Assembly: GCA_039822105.1 (NCBI GenBank)
Contig: JBCBMW010000016.1
Location: forward strand, 1 to 64,000
Source of the DNA: Parvularcula sp039822105
GTDB lineage: Bacteria; Pseudomonadota; Alphaproteobacteria; Caulobacterales; Parvularculaceae
Length of the DNA: 64,000 nucleotides
Direction: 5' to 3'
Positions 42,102 through 51,158 of this stretch are shown piece after piece; position 1 is the first letter of the stretch, and every line of letters starts with the position of its first letter. The notes beneath the pieces were generated by a model that was given only the letters and a program-made list of their open reading frames with translations, was not told the DNA's origin and did no database searches. The translations under genes and the position numbers were made by a program.

Positions 42102-43049
42102 ATGAACGGGAAGTGTGTGGTGGCGGGTCTGCTCGCCATTAGTGCAACCGCCTGCGGCGGTGCGAATGACGATGTTGCAGCGCACGTGGTTGGCCATGAT
42201 CATGCGCCGGAGCCGGTCCGGAGCGATGCGGGGCTTGAAACAGGCGTCGCCTATTGGGTGGTGAGCGACGAGGACAGCACGCTGGTGCTCTTTCCGACGA
42301 TCCACGTCCTCCCCTCGGATCTTGAATGGTGGAGCGAAGGGGTCGAACGCCGATTGGCCGAGGCGGATGAGGTCTGGTTCGAGATCCTCCCCAGAGAACT
42401 CAACAACCAAGCGGCAGTTCAGCGCCTCAGCATGACCTACGGGATGAGCCCCGATCGTCCGCTGTCAGAGCGCCTCGACGATGACACTTATGCGCAAGTG
42501 GTCCAATTGTCCGAGGGCCTCGGGTTGTCGGTGGAGCTGATGGAGCCGTTCCGCCCCTGGATGGCCGCGGTGACGCTGGCGACGATGGACCTTGTGCGGG
42601 ACGGATTTGATCCTGCCTCCGGCGTCGAGATGGTCATCGGGGCGGAGACGCCGGACGCGAAAGAACGGGGTCTCGAGACGGTGGAGCAACAGCTCTCCTT
42701 CTTTGGCGCTTTGCCGGAGGAGATTGAGACGGCCTTCTTGCTCTCGACGATTGAAGACATTGAGCGCGGCCAACAGGAGGTCAAAGAGTTCGCTGAGGCT
42801 TGGGCGGTGGGCGATCTCTCCTCGCTCGAGGAGCTCGTGATCGACGGTATCCGCGATGTCTCCGAAGAGCTCTACACGGTGCTCATCACCAGGAGAAATC
42901 AGAACTGGGCGGAGATCCTATCGGCGGAGCTTGACGGCAGCGGCAATGACTTCGTCGCTGTTGGCGCGGCCCACCTGATCGGTGACGACGGCGTGCCAAC
43001 GCTGCTCGCGCAGCGCGGCTATAAAGTCGAAGGGCCGTTCACGGACTGA
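42102..43049 (+). CDS. TraB/GumN-family lipoprotein
   Basis: A 315-aa exported protein. The signal peptide ends in a lipobox-like SATAC (Cys 18). The TraB/GumN fold is seen as FPTIHVLPSDLEWW (near 67-80; GTIH-type histidine), a helical middle with GVEM, the basic ITRRNQNWA (near 265) and VAVGAAHLIGDDGVPTLLAQRGYKVE at the end (the second His block). Relatives include the Wnt-cleaving metalloprotease Tiki. The bacterial role is unknown. Convergent with nuoG. Confidence 0.88.
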   Translation: MNGKCVVAGLLAISATACGGANDDVAAHVVGHDHAPEPVRSDAGLETGVAYWVVSDEDSTLVLFPTIHVLPSDLEWWSEGVERRLAEADEVWFEILPRELNNQAAVQRLSMTYGMSPDRPLSERLDDDTYAQVVQLSEGLGLSVELMEPFRPWMAAVTLATMDLVRDGFDPASGVEMVIGAETPDAKERGLETVEQQLSFFGALPEEIETAFLLSTIEDIERGQQEVKEFAEAWAVGDLSSLEELVIDGIRDVSEELYTVLITRRNQNWAEILSAELDGSGNDFVAVGAAHLIGDDGVPTLLAQRGYKVEGPFTD

Positions 43050-43068
43050 ACCAGAACCAGCCGGCGGC

Positions 43069-45192
43069 TCACTCAGCCGCTAGGCTTGGGGTCGCGGGTT
43101 TTGCTGCCTCAGAGCACTCCGCCATGGTCTCACTCGCCCGGGCAACCGGGTTGGTGAAGTAATAGTCCGCAAACACCGCTTTGAAGGGCTCGCTCGTGAC
43201 CGTGCCAGCGCCGGACCAGTCAGCAGCTGTGGGCGCTTCATCGGTACCAACCGTGTCGAGGCTGCCAAAGCTTGGCGCGTCCTCGATCATCGCTTGGCGC
43301 AGGGCAAAGAGGTCGTTGTAAGGCAGCGTCTTGCCGAGCCGTTCGCTGAGCGCCCGGAGGATGGCCCAATCGTCTTTGGCTTCGCCGAACGGGAAGTAAG
43401 CGCGGTTCGCCAACTGCACGCGGCCTTCGGTGTTGGCGTAAAGGCCTGACTGTTCCGAATAGGCCGCGCCCGGAAGGATGACATCAGCCGTCTTCGCGCC
43501 CGCGTCGCCATGGTGGCCCTGGTAGATGACAAACGCATCGGTGAGGCCTGAAAGATCAGCTTCGTCGCAACCGAGATTGTAGACCACTTCGATATCGCCG
43601 GACTTGGCGCTGGCCAGGATGCCCGCGAAATCCTTGCCGCCTTCACAGGGCAAGAAGCCCAGATCAAGCGCGCCGACACGGGCCGCGGCGTTGTGAAGAA
43701 CCCCGAAACCGTTCCATTCAGCGCTCAGGGCACCAACGGCTTCGGCAAGTTTGATAGCTTCCGCCATCACCGCCTGGCCATCCGCGCGGGCGAGGGCGCC
43801 AGCGCCGAGAATGATCATTGGGCGTTTTGCGCTTTTCAGCGTTTCAGCGAAGCCATGTTGTCCGCTGATGAAGCTCGCAAGACTGTCCGGACCCGCACCA
43901 ATGTGAACAGTCTCGTAAGTGAGGTCGCGGTTCTCACCGACCACACCCACAGCAAAGTCCATTTTGTGGAGCCAGTTCTTCCGGATACGGGCGTTGATGA
44001 TCGGGGCTTCAATACGCGGGTTGGTTCCAATCAAGAGAACCGCGTCAGCTTCATCGATCGCCGCGATGCCTGGCGCGAAGGTGTAGGCGGCGCGCGGCGC
44101 TTTCTCACCGTTCGGCTTGACGCCGATCGTGCTACCGTCCTGACGGCTGTCCGTGTGCGGCGTGCCGATCGAAGCCATCAGATCTTTGAGCGCTTTGATC
44201 GGTTCAGCAGCGATGAGGTCGCCAGCGATGGCGGCGACTTTCTCCGGTGCTGTGCCCTCAAGGCGAGCGGCAATGGCGTCGAACGCTTCTTCCCAGCTTG
44301 CTGGGCGGAGGGAGCCGCCTTCGCGAATGAACGGCCGGTCGAGGCGACGTTTCGCAAGGCCATCCCAGATGAAGCGGCTCTTATCCGCCAGCCATTCTTC
44401 GTTCACGCCTTCATGGGTCCGTGGTAGGATCCGCATGACGCTCCGTCCACGGACATCCATGCGGATGTTGGAGCCAACCGCGTCCATCACGTCGATGGTC
44501 TCGACCTTTTTGAGCTCCCAAGGCCGTGCGGTGAAGGCGTAAGGCTTCGAGGTCAGGGCGCCCACTGGGCAGACGTCGATCAGGTTGCCGGTCAGCTCGC
44601 TGCCCACGGCTTTCTCGAGATAGGTTGTGATCTCCGCATTCTCGCCCCGATTGACGAGGCCGAGATCGTCCACGCCTGCAACTTCCGTCGCAAAGCGGAC
44701 GCAGCGCGTGCATTGGATGCAGCGGGTCATGATCGTCTTGATCAGCGGGCCCATGTGCTTTTCTTCGACGGCGCGTTTGTTCTCGGCGAAGCGGCTGTCG
44801 TCGCGACCGTAAGCAACGGCCTGGTCCTGCAAGTCGCACTCACCGCCTTGGTCACAGATGGGGCAGTCGAGCGGGTGATTGATGAGGAGGAACTCCATCA
44901 CCCCTTCGCGCGCCTTCTTGACCATCGGTGTGTTGGTGAAGAGTTCTGGCGGGGCGCCCTCGGGACCAGGGCGCAAGTCTTTGACGTTTTGGGCGCAGGA
45001 GGCGACGGGCTTGGGCGGTCCGCCTTTCACCTCGATCAAGCACATCCTGCAGTTGCCGGCGACCGACAGGCGCTCGTGATAGCAGAACCGGGGGATTTCT
45101 TCGCCCGCTTCTTCGCAGGCTTGGAGCAGGGTGAGGCGCGGATCGACATCAATCTCGCGGCCGTTGACTTTGATCGTCCTGAGGTCGGTCAT
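43069..45192 (-). CDS. nuoG: NADH-quinone oxidoreductase subunit G
   Basis: The iron-sulfur subunit of complex I, 707 aa. An amino-terminal 2Fe-2S ferredoxin domain (CEEAGEEIPRFCYH, GNCRMC) is followed by the His-Cys N5 cluster motif (HPLDCPICDQGGECDLQDQ near 105), 4Fe-4S cysteines (CIQCTRCVRF near 150) and a degenerate molybdopterin-oxidoreductase domain (about 220-690). nuoF is upstream on the same strand, but the exosortase gene lies between them in opposite orientation, so nuoG needs its own promoter in the 195-base gap 45193-45387. Confidence 0.95.
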   Translation of the reverse strand: MTDLRTIKVNGREIDVDPRLTLLQACEEAGEEIPRFCYHERLSVAGNCRMCLIEVKGGPPKPVASCAQNVKDLRPGPEGAPPELFTNTPMVKKAREGVMEFLLINHPLDCPICDQGGECDLQDQAVAYGRDDSRFAENKRAVEEKHMGPLIKTIMTRCIQCTRCVRFATEVAGVDDLGLVNRGENAEITTYLEKAVGSELTGNLIDVCPVGALTSKPYAFTARPWELKKVETIDVMDAVGSNIRMDVRGRSVMRILPRTHEGVNEEWLADKSRFIWDGLAKRRLDRPFIREGGSLRPASWEEAFDAIAARLEGTAPEKVAAIAGDLIAAEPIKALKDLMASIGTPHTDSRQDGSTIGVKPNGEKAPRAAYTFAPGIAAIDEADAVLLIGTNPRIEAPIINARIRKNWLHKMDFAVGVVGENRDLTYETVHIGAGPDSLASFISGQHGFAETLKSAKRPMIILGAGALARADGQAVMAEAIKLAEAVGALSAEWNGFGVLHNAAARVGALDLGFLPCEGGKDFAGILASAKSGDIEVVYNLGCDEADLSGLTDAFVIYQGHHGDAGAKTADVILPGAAYSEQSGLYANTEGRVQLANRAYFPFGEAKDDWAILRALSERLGKTLPYNDLFALRQAMIEDAPSFGSLDTVGTDEAPTAADWSGAGTVTSEPFKAVFADYYFTNPVARASETMAECSEAAKPATPSLAAE

Positions 45193-45289
45193 ACTTCCAT
45201 CTTCAAGGGCAACGCGATGCAGCTAGAGAAAGCCGCGGCGAAGCGCCAGAGGCCTATGCGTCGCGATCCCCGTTTCTGTGTGGCGGGTT

Positions 45290-45314
45290 CACCAAGGCAA
45301 AGTGTTGCTTGGTG
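45290..45314. promoter_or_regulatory. Inverted repeat in nuoG-exosortase divergent promoter region
   Basis: CACCAAG-g-CAA (45290-45300) pairs with TTGCTTGGTG (45305-45314) with one bulged G and a four-base loop. It sits between the divergent starts of nuoG and the exosortase gene and could be an operator for either. No clear promoter boxes seen. Confidence 0.4.
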
Positions 45315-45387
45315 TTATGTGGTCGCTTAACCAGTGTTGCGTAAAGCTGCAGCTTTGTAAGAGCAGATAGCCAGCACCCGAGGAAAC

Positions 45388-46956
45388 GTGAGTTCAACAA
45401 CGCTCAATATGCCTAGTTTTGTGGTGCGCGACCGCACGTTGATGGTCGTGTTCGCGGCGCTCCTGCTCGCGTTCGGTGTCCTGTTCCATGCGGGTATCGC
45501 CAACCTTTGGTACCGCTGGGGCTTTCAGCAAGAGCTCAGCCATTCCTATTTCATCCCGCTGATCACGATCTGGATGCTTTGGGATCGTCGCGAAGCGATC
45601 ATGCAGAGCGTTGGGCGTTCAAGCACTTTGGCACTGCCGCTCTTGGCCTTCGCGGTTTTCATGGTGTTTGCGCTGAAGCAGCTGAACGTCTTCCTGCTCG
45701 AACATATCGGGATGATGGCGTTCTTTGTGGCCATGCCGCTGCTCATCGGCGGAGTGTCGCTGTTGCGCGTGACGATCATCCCGATCGCTTACTTGGCCTT
45801 TATGATCCCACCGCCCTTTTGGGTGATCACCGTGACCTCGTGGAACTTCCAGCTTTGGTCGTCTGAGCTCGGGGTGGCGATGATCCGGCTCTTCGATGTG
45901 CCGGTTCTTCTGGAAGGCAACGTCATTGAGCTTGGCAACATCACCCTCCAGGTGGTCGAGGCGTGTTCAGGTCTGCGCTATCTTTTCCCGTTTTTGAGCC
46001 TTGGTGCGTTGGCTGGCTATTTCTACCGTGGCCCGCTCTGGCAACGGCTGATCGTGGTGCTGAGCACCATTCCCATCACCATCGTGATGAACAGCTTCCG
46101 CATCGCCATTACCGGCGTGCTCTCGGACCGGTACGGTTCATCCCACACCGAAGGCTTCCTGCATTTCTTCGAAGGCTGGGTGGTCTTCCTGTTCTGCATC
46201 GCGCTCCTGTTGGGTCTGTTGGTCGTGATCGCCCGCCTTTCTGGCAAAAAGGATGTGCTGAAGACCCTGGGCCTTCCGTTTGTTGATCCAGTTGCCGCTC
46301 AGCAGGCTTTTGATCGCGATTGGTTCATCAAAATTGGTGGTGGCACCGCCGCAGCTCTCCTGGTCCTCGGGCCGCTCGTGCACACCGTGGACAGCTCACT
46401 CGAGATCCCAGAACGTCAGCGCTACGCTGAGCTACCGCTGGAGTTTAGCGGTTGGCAGGTGCAGCCTCGCCCCCTCGATGTGGAGACAGAGAAGGTCCTC
46501 GCAGCCGACGATTACATCGTGATGGATGTTGTGAACCCAGAGGGTGAGACGTTCAATCTCTATACGGCTTATCTGGAGCAGCAGCGTAATGGGTCCTCTT
46601 GGCACTCGCCGCAGCAGTGCTTGCCTGGCGGCGGTTGGAAGGTCGTCCGGAACGATATCGTTCAGACCCCGGAGGGTAGCCCTGCGTATTTCTACAACCG
46701 TATGGTGATCAAAAAGGGTGATGCGCGCTTCCTCGTTCACTACTGGTACCAGCAGCGTGGGCGCCGCATCGCGAACGAGTTTGTGATGAAAGGTGCGCTG
46801 ATCTGGGACGTGTTGACCCGTCGCCGCTCCGACGGTGCCATGATCCGTCTGATGACCCCCGTGGGCGTCGATGAGAATGTGTTGGATGCAGAGGAACGTA
46901 TGCAACGTTTCCACCGCCGCATTGAAGACACGGTGGACCCGTACATTCCAGTCTAG
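45388..46956 (+). CDS. Exosortase with fused C-terminal EpsI domain (XrtD-like)
   Basis: A 522-aa membrane transpeptidase-like protein. Residues about 15-285 form eight or so membrane spans with the exosortase catalytic residues: Cys 193 in VEACSGLRYLFPF, Arg 238 in NSFRIAITG and a histidine in HTEGFLHFFEGW (His 253 or 259). Residues about 310-520 are an EpsI domain (SWHSPQQCLPGGGW, HYWYQQRGRR). The fused form is typical of exosortase D, which cleaves VPLPA/PEP-CTERM tails. GTG has GAGGAAA just upstream. No EPS-synthesis genes adjoin. A tail-bearing protein is at 10463. Confidence 0.9.
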   Translation: MSSTTLNMPSFVVRDRTLMVVFAALLLAFGVLFHAGIANLWYRWGFQQELSHSYFIPLITIWMLWDRREAIMQSVGRSSTLALPLLAFAVFMVFALKQLNVFLLEHIGMMAFFVAMPLLIGGVSLLRVTIIPIAYLAFMIPPPFWVITVTSWNFQLWSSELGVAMIRLFDVPVLLEGNVIELGNITLQVVEACSGLRYLFPFLSLGALAGYFYRGPLWQRLIVVLSTIPITIVMNSFRIAITGVLSDRYGSSHTEGFLHFFEGWVVFLFCIALLLGLLVVIARLSGKKDVLKTLGLPFVDPVAAQQAFDRDWFIKIGGGTAAALLVLGPLVHTVDSSLEIPERQRYAELPLEFSGWQVQPRPLDVETEKVLAADDYIVMDVVNPEGETFNLYTAYLEQQRNGSSWHSPQQCLPGGGWKVVRNDIVQTPEGSPAYFYNRMVIKKGDARFLVHYWYQQRGRRIANEFVMKGALIWDVLTRRRSDGAMIRLMTPVGVDENVLDAEERMQRFHRRIEDTVDPYIPV

Positions 46957-46968
46957 TTGGGTGTCGTG

Positions 46969-46996
46969 AACTGTTGGCCTGGGCTGGCCAACAGTT
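46969..46996. terminator. Perfect 11-bp stem-loop between convergent exosortase and nuoF
   Basis: AACTGTTGGCC (46969-46979) pairs with GGCCAACAGTT (46986-46996) around a six-base loop. T-runs are short on both strands, but its place between two stop codons suggests a bidirectional terminator. Confidence 0.65.
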
Positions 46997-47008
46997 TGGC
47001 AGGCAGCC

Positions 47009-48313
47009 TTACTCCGCCGCCATGTGCGGCACGGCGACGTGGCCTGGGCCTTTGCGGTAGTTGGTGATCTTCTCTTCGATCTCGTGGCGGAAGTGCTGGA
47101 TCAAGCCCTGAACTGGCCAGGCCGCAGCGTCACCGAGTGCGCAGATCGTGTGGCCTTCGATCTGACCTGCCACATCGAGCAGCTTGTCGATCTCCCACAT
47201 CTCCGCATCGCCATCGGCCATGCGGTTGAGGACCCGCCACATCCAGCCTGTGCCCTCGCGACATGGCGTGCACTGACCACAGCTTTCGTGTTTGTAGAAG
47301 TACGAGATCCGAGCGATGGCGCGAACCATGTCGGTGGACTTGTCCATCACGATCACGGCGGCGGTGCCGAGGCCTGACTGATGCTCGCGCAGGGCATCGA
47401 AATCCATCAAGACGTCGTCGCAGATGTCTTTGGGAAGACAGCGTACGGAGGATCCGCCAGGGATCACGGCTTTGAGATTATCCCAGCCGCCGCGCACGCC
47501 GCCGCAGTGACGGTCGATCAGTGTTTTGAGCGGGATCGACATCTCTTCTTCAACGTTGCACGGCTTGTTCACGTGGCCTGAGACGCAGAAGACTTTGGTC
47601 CCGTGGTTGTTCGGACGGCCAAAGCCCTTGAACCAATCCGCACCCCGACGAAGGATCGTCGGCACAACGGCGATCGATTCCACGTTGTTCACCGTGGTTG
47701 GGCAGCCATAGAGACCAGCGCCAGCCGGGAAGGGAGGCTTCAGCCGCGGCTGACCCTTTTTGCCCTCGAGGCTTTCAAGGAGCGCCGTTTCTTCACCGCA
47801 GATATAGGCGCCTGCGCCGTGGTGCAGGTAGAGATCAAAATCCCAGCCGTGGATGTTGTCTTTGCCGATCAGCTTGGCCGCATAGGCTTCGTCGATCGCC
47901 TTTTGCAGCTGCTCGCGCTCAAAAATGTACTCGCCGCGGATGTAGATGTAGCAGGCATGGGCCTTCATCGCGAAGCTCGCGATCAGGCAGCCCTCGATCA
48001 GAAGATGCGGGTCGTGCCGCATGATCTCGCGGTCTTTGCAGGTGCCAGGCTCTGACTCGTCGGCATTGACGACGAGGTAGTGCGGCCGGTCACCGACCTC
48101 TTTCGGCATGAAGGACCATTTGAGGCCTGTGGAAAAGCCTGCGCCGCCGCGGCCGCGAAGGCCGGACTCTTTGGTCTGCTCGATGATCCATTCTGGCCCT
48201 TGGTCCAGCATCAGCTTGGTGGCGTTCCACGCCCCGCGCTCTTTGGCGCCTTCCAGGAAAGGGTCCTGCAGGCCGTAGAGGTTTTGGAAAATGCGATCTT
48301 TGTCGTGCAGCAT
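47009..48313 (-). CDS. nuoF: NADH-quinone oxidoreductase subunit F
   Basis: The NADH- and FMN-binding subunit, 434 aa. It has the flavin loop GLRGRGGAGFSTGLKW (near 50-65), ADESEPGTCKDREIM (near 90), YICGEETALLESLEGKKGQPR (near 180) and the N3 4Fe-4S cysteines ESCGQCTPCREG (near 350) with a distal HTIC. The frame is open to 48616, but ATG at 48313 gives the normal MLHDKDRIFQNLYG start. Read opposite to the genes on both sides. Confidence 0.96.
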   Translation of the reverse strand: MLHDKDRIFQNLYGLQDPFLEGAKERGAWNATKLMLDQGPEWIIEQTKESGLRGRGGAGFSTGLKWSFMPKEVGDRPHYLVVNADESEPGTCKDREIMRHDPHLLIEGCLIASFAMKAHACYIYIRGEYIFEREQLQKAIDEAYAAKLIGKDNIHGWDFDLYLHHGAGAYICGEETALLESLEGKKGQPRLKPPFPAGAGLYGCPTTVNNVESIAVVPTILRRGADWFKGFGRPNNHGTKVFCVSGHVNKPCNVEEEMSIPLKTLIDRHCGGVRGGWDNLKAVIPGGSSVRCLPKDICDDVLMDFDALREHQSGLGTAAVIVMDKSTDMVRAIARISYFYKHESCGQCTPCREGTGWMWRVLNRMADGDAEMWEIDKLLDVAGQIEGHTICALGDAAAWPVQGLIQHFRHEIEEKITNYRKGPGHVAVPHMAAE

Positions 48314-48455
48314 GGTCTCATCGAACAAGTGGCTGAGGGCGGGGCTACGTGTGTCGGCGCCTTCGCGCAAGGCGGCCCGTCGGCGCAGCGTGTGATAGCT
48401 CCCATAGCACGGACCGGCTAAGGCGATCTCAAGACCGGCTGGGGAGGATGGTGCC

Positions 48456-49388
48456 GTGAAACATGCTGTTGGACTGGGCTTTGCGGTGAGCACGCTGGCG
48501 CTAGCGGCCTGCGCTGAACCCACTGCGGACACCTCCGCAGAGGCGATCGATTTCGGGCTCGATGGGCCGGAGACGGCGGCTGAGTTTCTCTCGTGCTTGG
48601 AAGGGCAAGCGGCCATCGTCAGTGCCCATCGCGGCGGACCCAGTGCCGGCTATCCCGAAAATGCGATCGAGACGTTTCTTCACGTGCTTGATCAGGTGCC
48701 AGCCCTTTTGGAGGTCGATGTGCGGGAGTCGCGCGACGGCGCGTTGGTCCTGATGCATGACGAGACGGTGGATCGCACGACGAATGGCAGCGGCGCGGTG
48801 TCGGACTTGACCCTGGCCGAGCTGAAAGCCCTGCGCCTTGTCGACAATGACGGCCGCCAGACGGGTTTTCAGGTGCCGACGCTGGAGGAAGCCCTCGATT
48901 CTGTTGGTGGACGGACGATTTTGCAGCTCGATGTCAAGCGCGGCGTCGGCCTTCGCCAGGTTGTGCGCGTGGTCGAAGATGCGGACGCCGAGGCCTATGC
49001 AGGCATCATCACGTATACTGATGGTGGCGCGGCGATTGTTGCGCAAGTCTCAGAGGATGTTTCGATCTTCGCCACGGTCAAAGGCTCACGCCATCTGGAC
49101 CGGTTGGAGCAGGACGGTGTCGAGGCCGAACGCCTGGTGGCCTGGACGGGGATCATCGATGACGGGCCGCGTGCTGGTCTCTACGCGGTCTTGGGTGAGC
49201 AAGGGGTGAGCGCCTCAGGCGGTGCAATCGGACGGCTAGATGATCGTTCCGAAGGCGGAGCGCGAGGCGTTTACAGCCAACTCGAAGAGGCTGGCCTCGA
49301 CGTTATTGCCACTGACCGCCCGATTGCTGCGGCGCGGGAGATCGGAACCGAAGATGTCATTGCTGCAGCGCGTTCATGTGCAGGCTGA
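48456..49388 (+). CDS. Glycerophosphodiester phosphodiesterase, lipoprotein
   Basis: A 310-aa exported enzyme that releases glycerol-3-phosphate from glycerophosphodiesters. The signal ends in lipobox LALAAC (Cys 19). Catalytic motifs are SAHRGG (near 57), YPENAIETF, EVDVRESRDGALVLMHDETVDRTTNGSG (near 80-110), giving the HR, ExD and HD residues. GTG start has GGGGAGG upstream. It lies between nuoF and alkB in the interrupted nuo region. Confidence 0.9.
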   Translation: MKHAVGLGFAVSTLALAACAEPTADTSAEAIDFGLDGPETAAEFLSCLEGQAAIVSAHRGGPSAGYPENAIETFLHVLDQVPALLEVDVRESRDGALVLMHDETVDRTTNGSGAVSDLTLAELKALRLVDNDGRQTGFQVPTLEEALDSVGGRTILQLDVKRGVGLRQVVRVVEDADAEAYAGIITYTDGGAAIVAQVSEDVSIFATVKGSRHLDRLEQDGVEAERLVAWTGIIDDGPRAGLYAVLGEQGVSASGGAIGRLDDRSEGGARGVYSQLEEAGLDVIATDRPIAAAREIGTEDVIAAARSCAG

Positions 49389-49432
49389 CAATTCGCGACG
49401 AGGTTGTGCCGCCGATGAATAACGGCCATAGA

Positions 49433-49449
49433 TCTTGTCAATGACAAGA
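49433..49449. promoter_or_regulatory. Candidate operator TCTTG-N7-CAAGA upstream of alkB
   Basis: A perfect 17-bp palindrome: TCTTGTCA, A, TGACAAGA. It is centred at 49441, 84 bases before the alkB start, and has the same half-sites and spacing as 7414-7430 upstream of the desaturase, with 14 of 17 bases identical. A TATTCT at 49476-49481 may be a -10 box, which would place the site near -47. Confidence 0.65.
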
Positions 49450-49524
49450 CCGTAGCGGTCGGGCGCCAGATCCGTTATTCTAAGCTGTACAAGGGCCACC
49501 AAAAGGCCTGATCGGAGGATGACG

Positions 49525-50673
49525 ATGAGCGCGACTGCCCGCCTCGAAGCCGAGAACGCCATTCCGTTACGAGCGCCAAGAAGGCTCATGTTTTTGTGGG
49601 GTCTGCCCCATGGCCTCGTGCCTGCGGCCAGTGTTGCTCTCTACTTCCTGCTCGATGGCGCCAACTGGACGCTGCTGATCCCGTTCGTGTGGACCTACAT
49701 GGCGGTCCCGGCCCTCGACACGATCATCGGTGAGGACATCACCAGCCCTCCGGAAACGGATTATGAAGCCTTGGCAGCCGATCGCTATTACACGCATGTG
49801 GTGTTTGCGACTTTGCCGATGTACTTCATTAGTTTCGTCGCTGCGATGTATGTCTTGGGGACTCAAACCGTTCCGCTGTGGGCGGCGGCTCCGTTTGTCT
49901 TCGCTGTCGGCCTAGCCTCGGGCCAGACGATCACGCTGGCACATGAACTTGGTCACCGCACGGAGAAGTTTGATCGTCTGTTTGCCAACATTTCACTAGC
50001 GTTGATCGGCATGGGTCACTTCTGCATTGAGCACAATCGTGGCCACCATGTGCGGGTTGCGACCCCAGAGGACTGCTCTTCAGCGCGGATGAATGAGACT
50101 GTTTATGGCTTTGCTTTCCGTGACATGACGGGCGCTGCCATGGGCGCTTGGGAGCATGAGGCCAAAAGGCTCAAAGCGCGCGGCAAAGGCTTCTTCAGTC
50201 TTGAGAACGAAATTCTGCAATCTTATGCGCTGACTGTCGTTATCGCTGCTGCCTTGGTCGCCTGGCTCGGCTGGGATGTCCTGCCGTTCATCCTGATCCA
50301 CCATTTCTTCGGCTTTCTGGTGCTCAGCATGGTGAACTATATCGAACATTACGGCCTGAAGCGTGAGAAGCTGCCGAACGGGAAGTACGAGCCATGCCAG
50401 CCGCATCACAGCTGGAACGCCAACCACGTGGTCTCCAACATTTTGTCGGTGAACCTGCAGCGGCATTCCGACCACCACGCAAACGCGATGCGGCCCTATC
50501 AGTGCCTGCGGAATTTCCCCGATCTGCCGCGGCTGCCGACGGGTTACGCGGGCTGCTTCACGCTCATCACCTTCCCGCCGCTCTGGTTCAAAGTGATGAA
50601 CCCCAAAGTGCGCGAGTGGGCTGGTGGTGACGAAAGCAAGATCAATTGGGGCCCGGAAAAAGAGGCCGCTTAG
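49525..50673 (+). CDS. alkB: Alkane 1-monooxygenase
   Basis: An integral-membrane diiron hydroxylase of 382 aa that oxidises medium-chain n-alkanes to 1-alkanols. All histidine boxes are present: HELGHR (near 142), EHNRGHH (near 172), NYIEHYG (near 275) and LQRHSDHH (near 315), with six hydrophobic spans. Two ATGs compete. GGAGG at 49514-49518 directly abuts 49519 and is six bases from 49525, so the latter is chosen. Rubredoxin partners are not in the window. A palindrome shared with the desaturase promoter lies upstream. Confidence 0.94.
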   Translation: MSATARLEAENAIPLRAPRRLMFLWGLPHGLVPAASVALYFLLDGANWTLLIPFVWTYMAVPALDTIIGEDITSPPETDYEALAADRYYTHVVFATLPMYFISFVAAMYVLGTQTVPLWAAAPFVFAVGLASGQTITLAHELGHRTEKFDRLFANISLALIGMGHFCIEHNRGHHVRVATPEDCSSARMNETVYGFAFRDMTGAAMGAWEHEAKRLKARGKGFFSLENEILQSYALTVVIAAALVAWLGWDVLPFILIHHFFGFLVLSMVNYIEHYGLKREKLPNGKYEPCQPHHSWNANHVVSNILSVNLQRHSDHHANAMRPYQCLRNFPDLPRLPTGYAGCFTLITFPPLWFKVMNPKVREWAGGDESKINWGPEKEAA

Positions 50674-51083
50674 CCAGCGGTTCCTGCTGACAGCCTCTCG
50701 ACCAGCCCCGTGTCCACGAACTCCACAAAGGACGAGATCACCCCATCGGTGATCTCGATATGGTCCGAGACATGGGTGGAGAGACGCTGACCTGACGGCA
50801 CGTGGGTGACGTCCAGCCGGTAGCGGGTTGCCACCTTGTCCTCGTCAATGAGCAAGGACTGCATGTCGATCCCGTGCCACGTCCACGTTCCGACGAGCAC
50901 GTTCAGAAACGCGTTGATGCCTGAGGGCGACTGTTCAGCACGATTAAGCGACGGATCGTCAGCATCACCAGCAAGTTCGATATGCGCGGTGTCGCTGAAA
51001 AGCGCTGCCACTTCCTCAACATCGTTCGCCATGCGGGACGCGTAAAACCGGTTCACGAGCTCGCTGACCGCCGTTCTGTCCAT
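50670..51083 (-). CDS. NTF2/SnoaL-like small protein
   Basis: A 137-aa protein with a cone-shaped NTF2-like fold pattern: RFYASRMANDVEEVAALFSDTAHIELAG at the start and SDHIEITDGVISSFVEFVDT near the end. Related proteins act as limonene-epoxide hydrolases, ketosteroid isomerases or binding proteins. No catalytic set can be assigned. Its stop overlaps the alkB stop by four bases in convergent orientation. Confidence 0.72.
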   Translation of the reverse strand: MDRTAVSELVNRFYASRMANDVEEVAALFSDTAHIELAGDADDPSLNRAEQSPSGINAFLNVLVGTWTWHGIDMQSLLIDEDKVATRYRLDVTHVPSGQRLSTHVSDHIEITDGVISSFVEFVDTGLVERLSAGTAG

Positions 51084-51158
51084 GAAGCTTCTCCTCCTCC
51101 TTGTCAGCTGACGCCTTTAAGGAGTGGAGAAGGGCGGCGCGACCGGTTTGCGCAGTGG

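Noticed and set aside
48314..48616. Longer amino end for NuoF
   Set aside because: The extra residues look non-coding, overlap the start of the opposite GDPD gene, and ATG at 48313 gives the conserved NuoF start.
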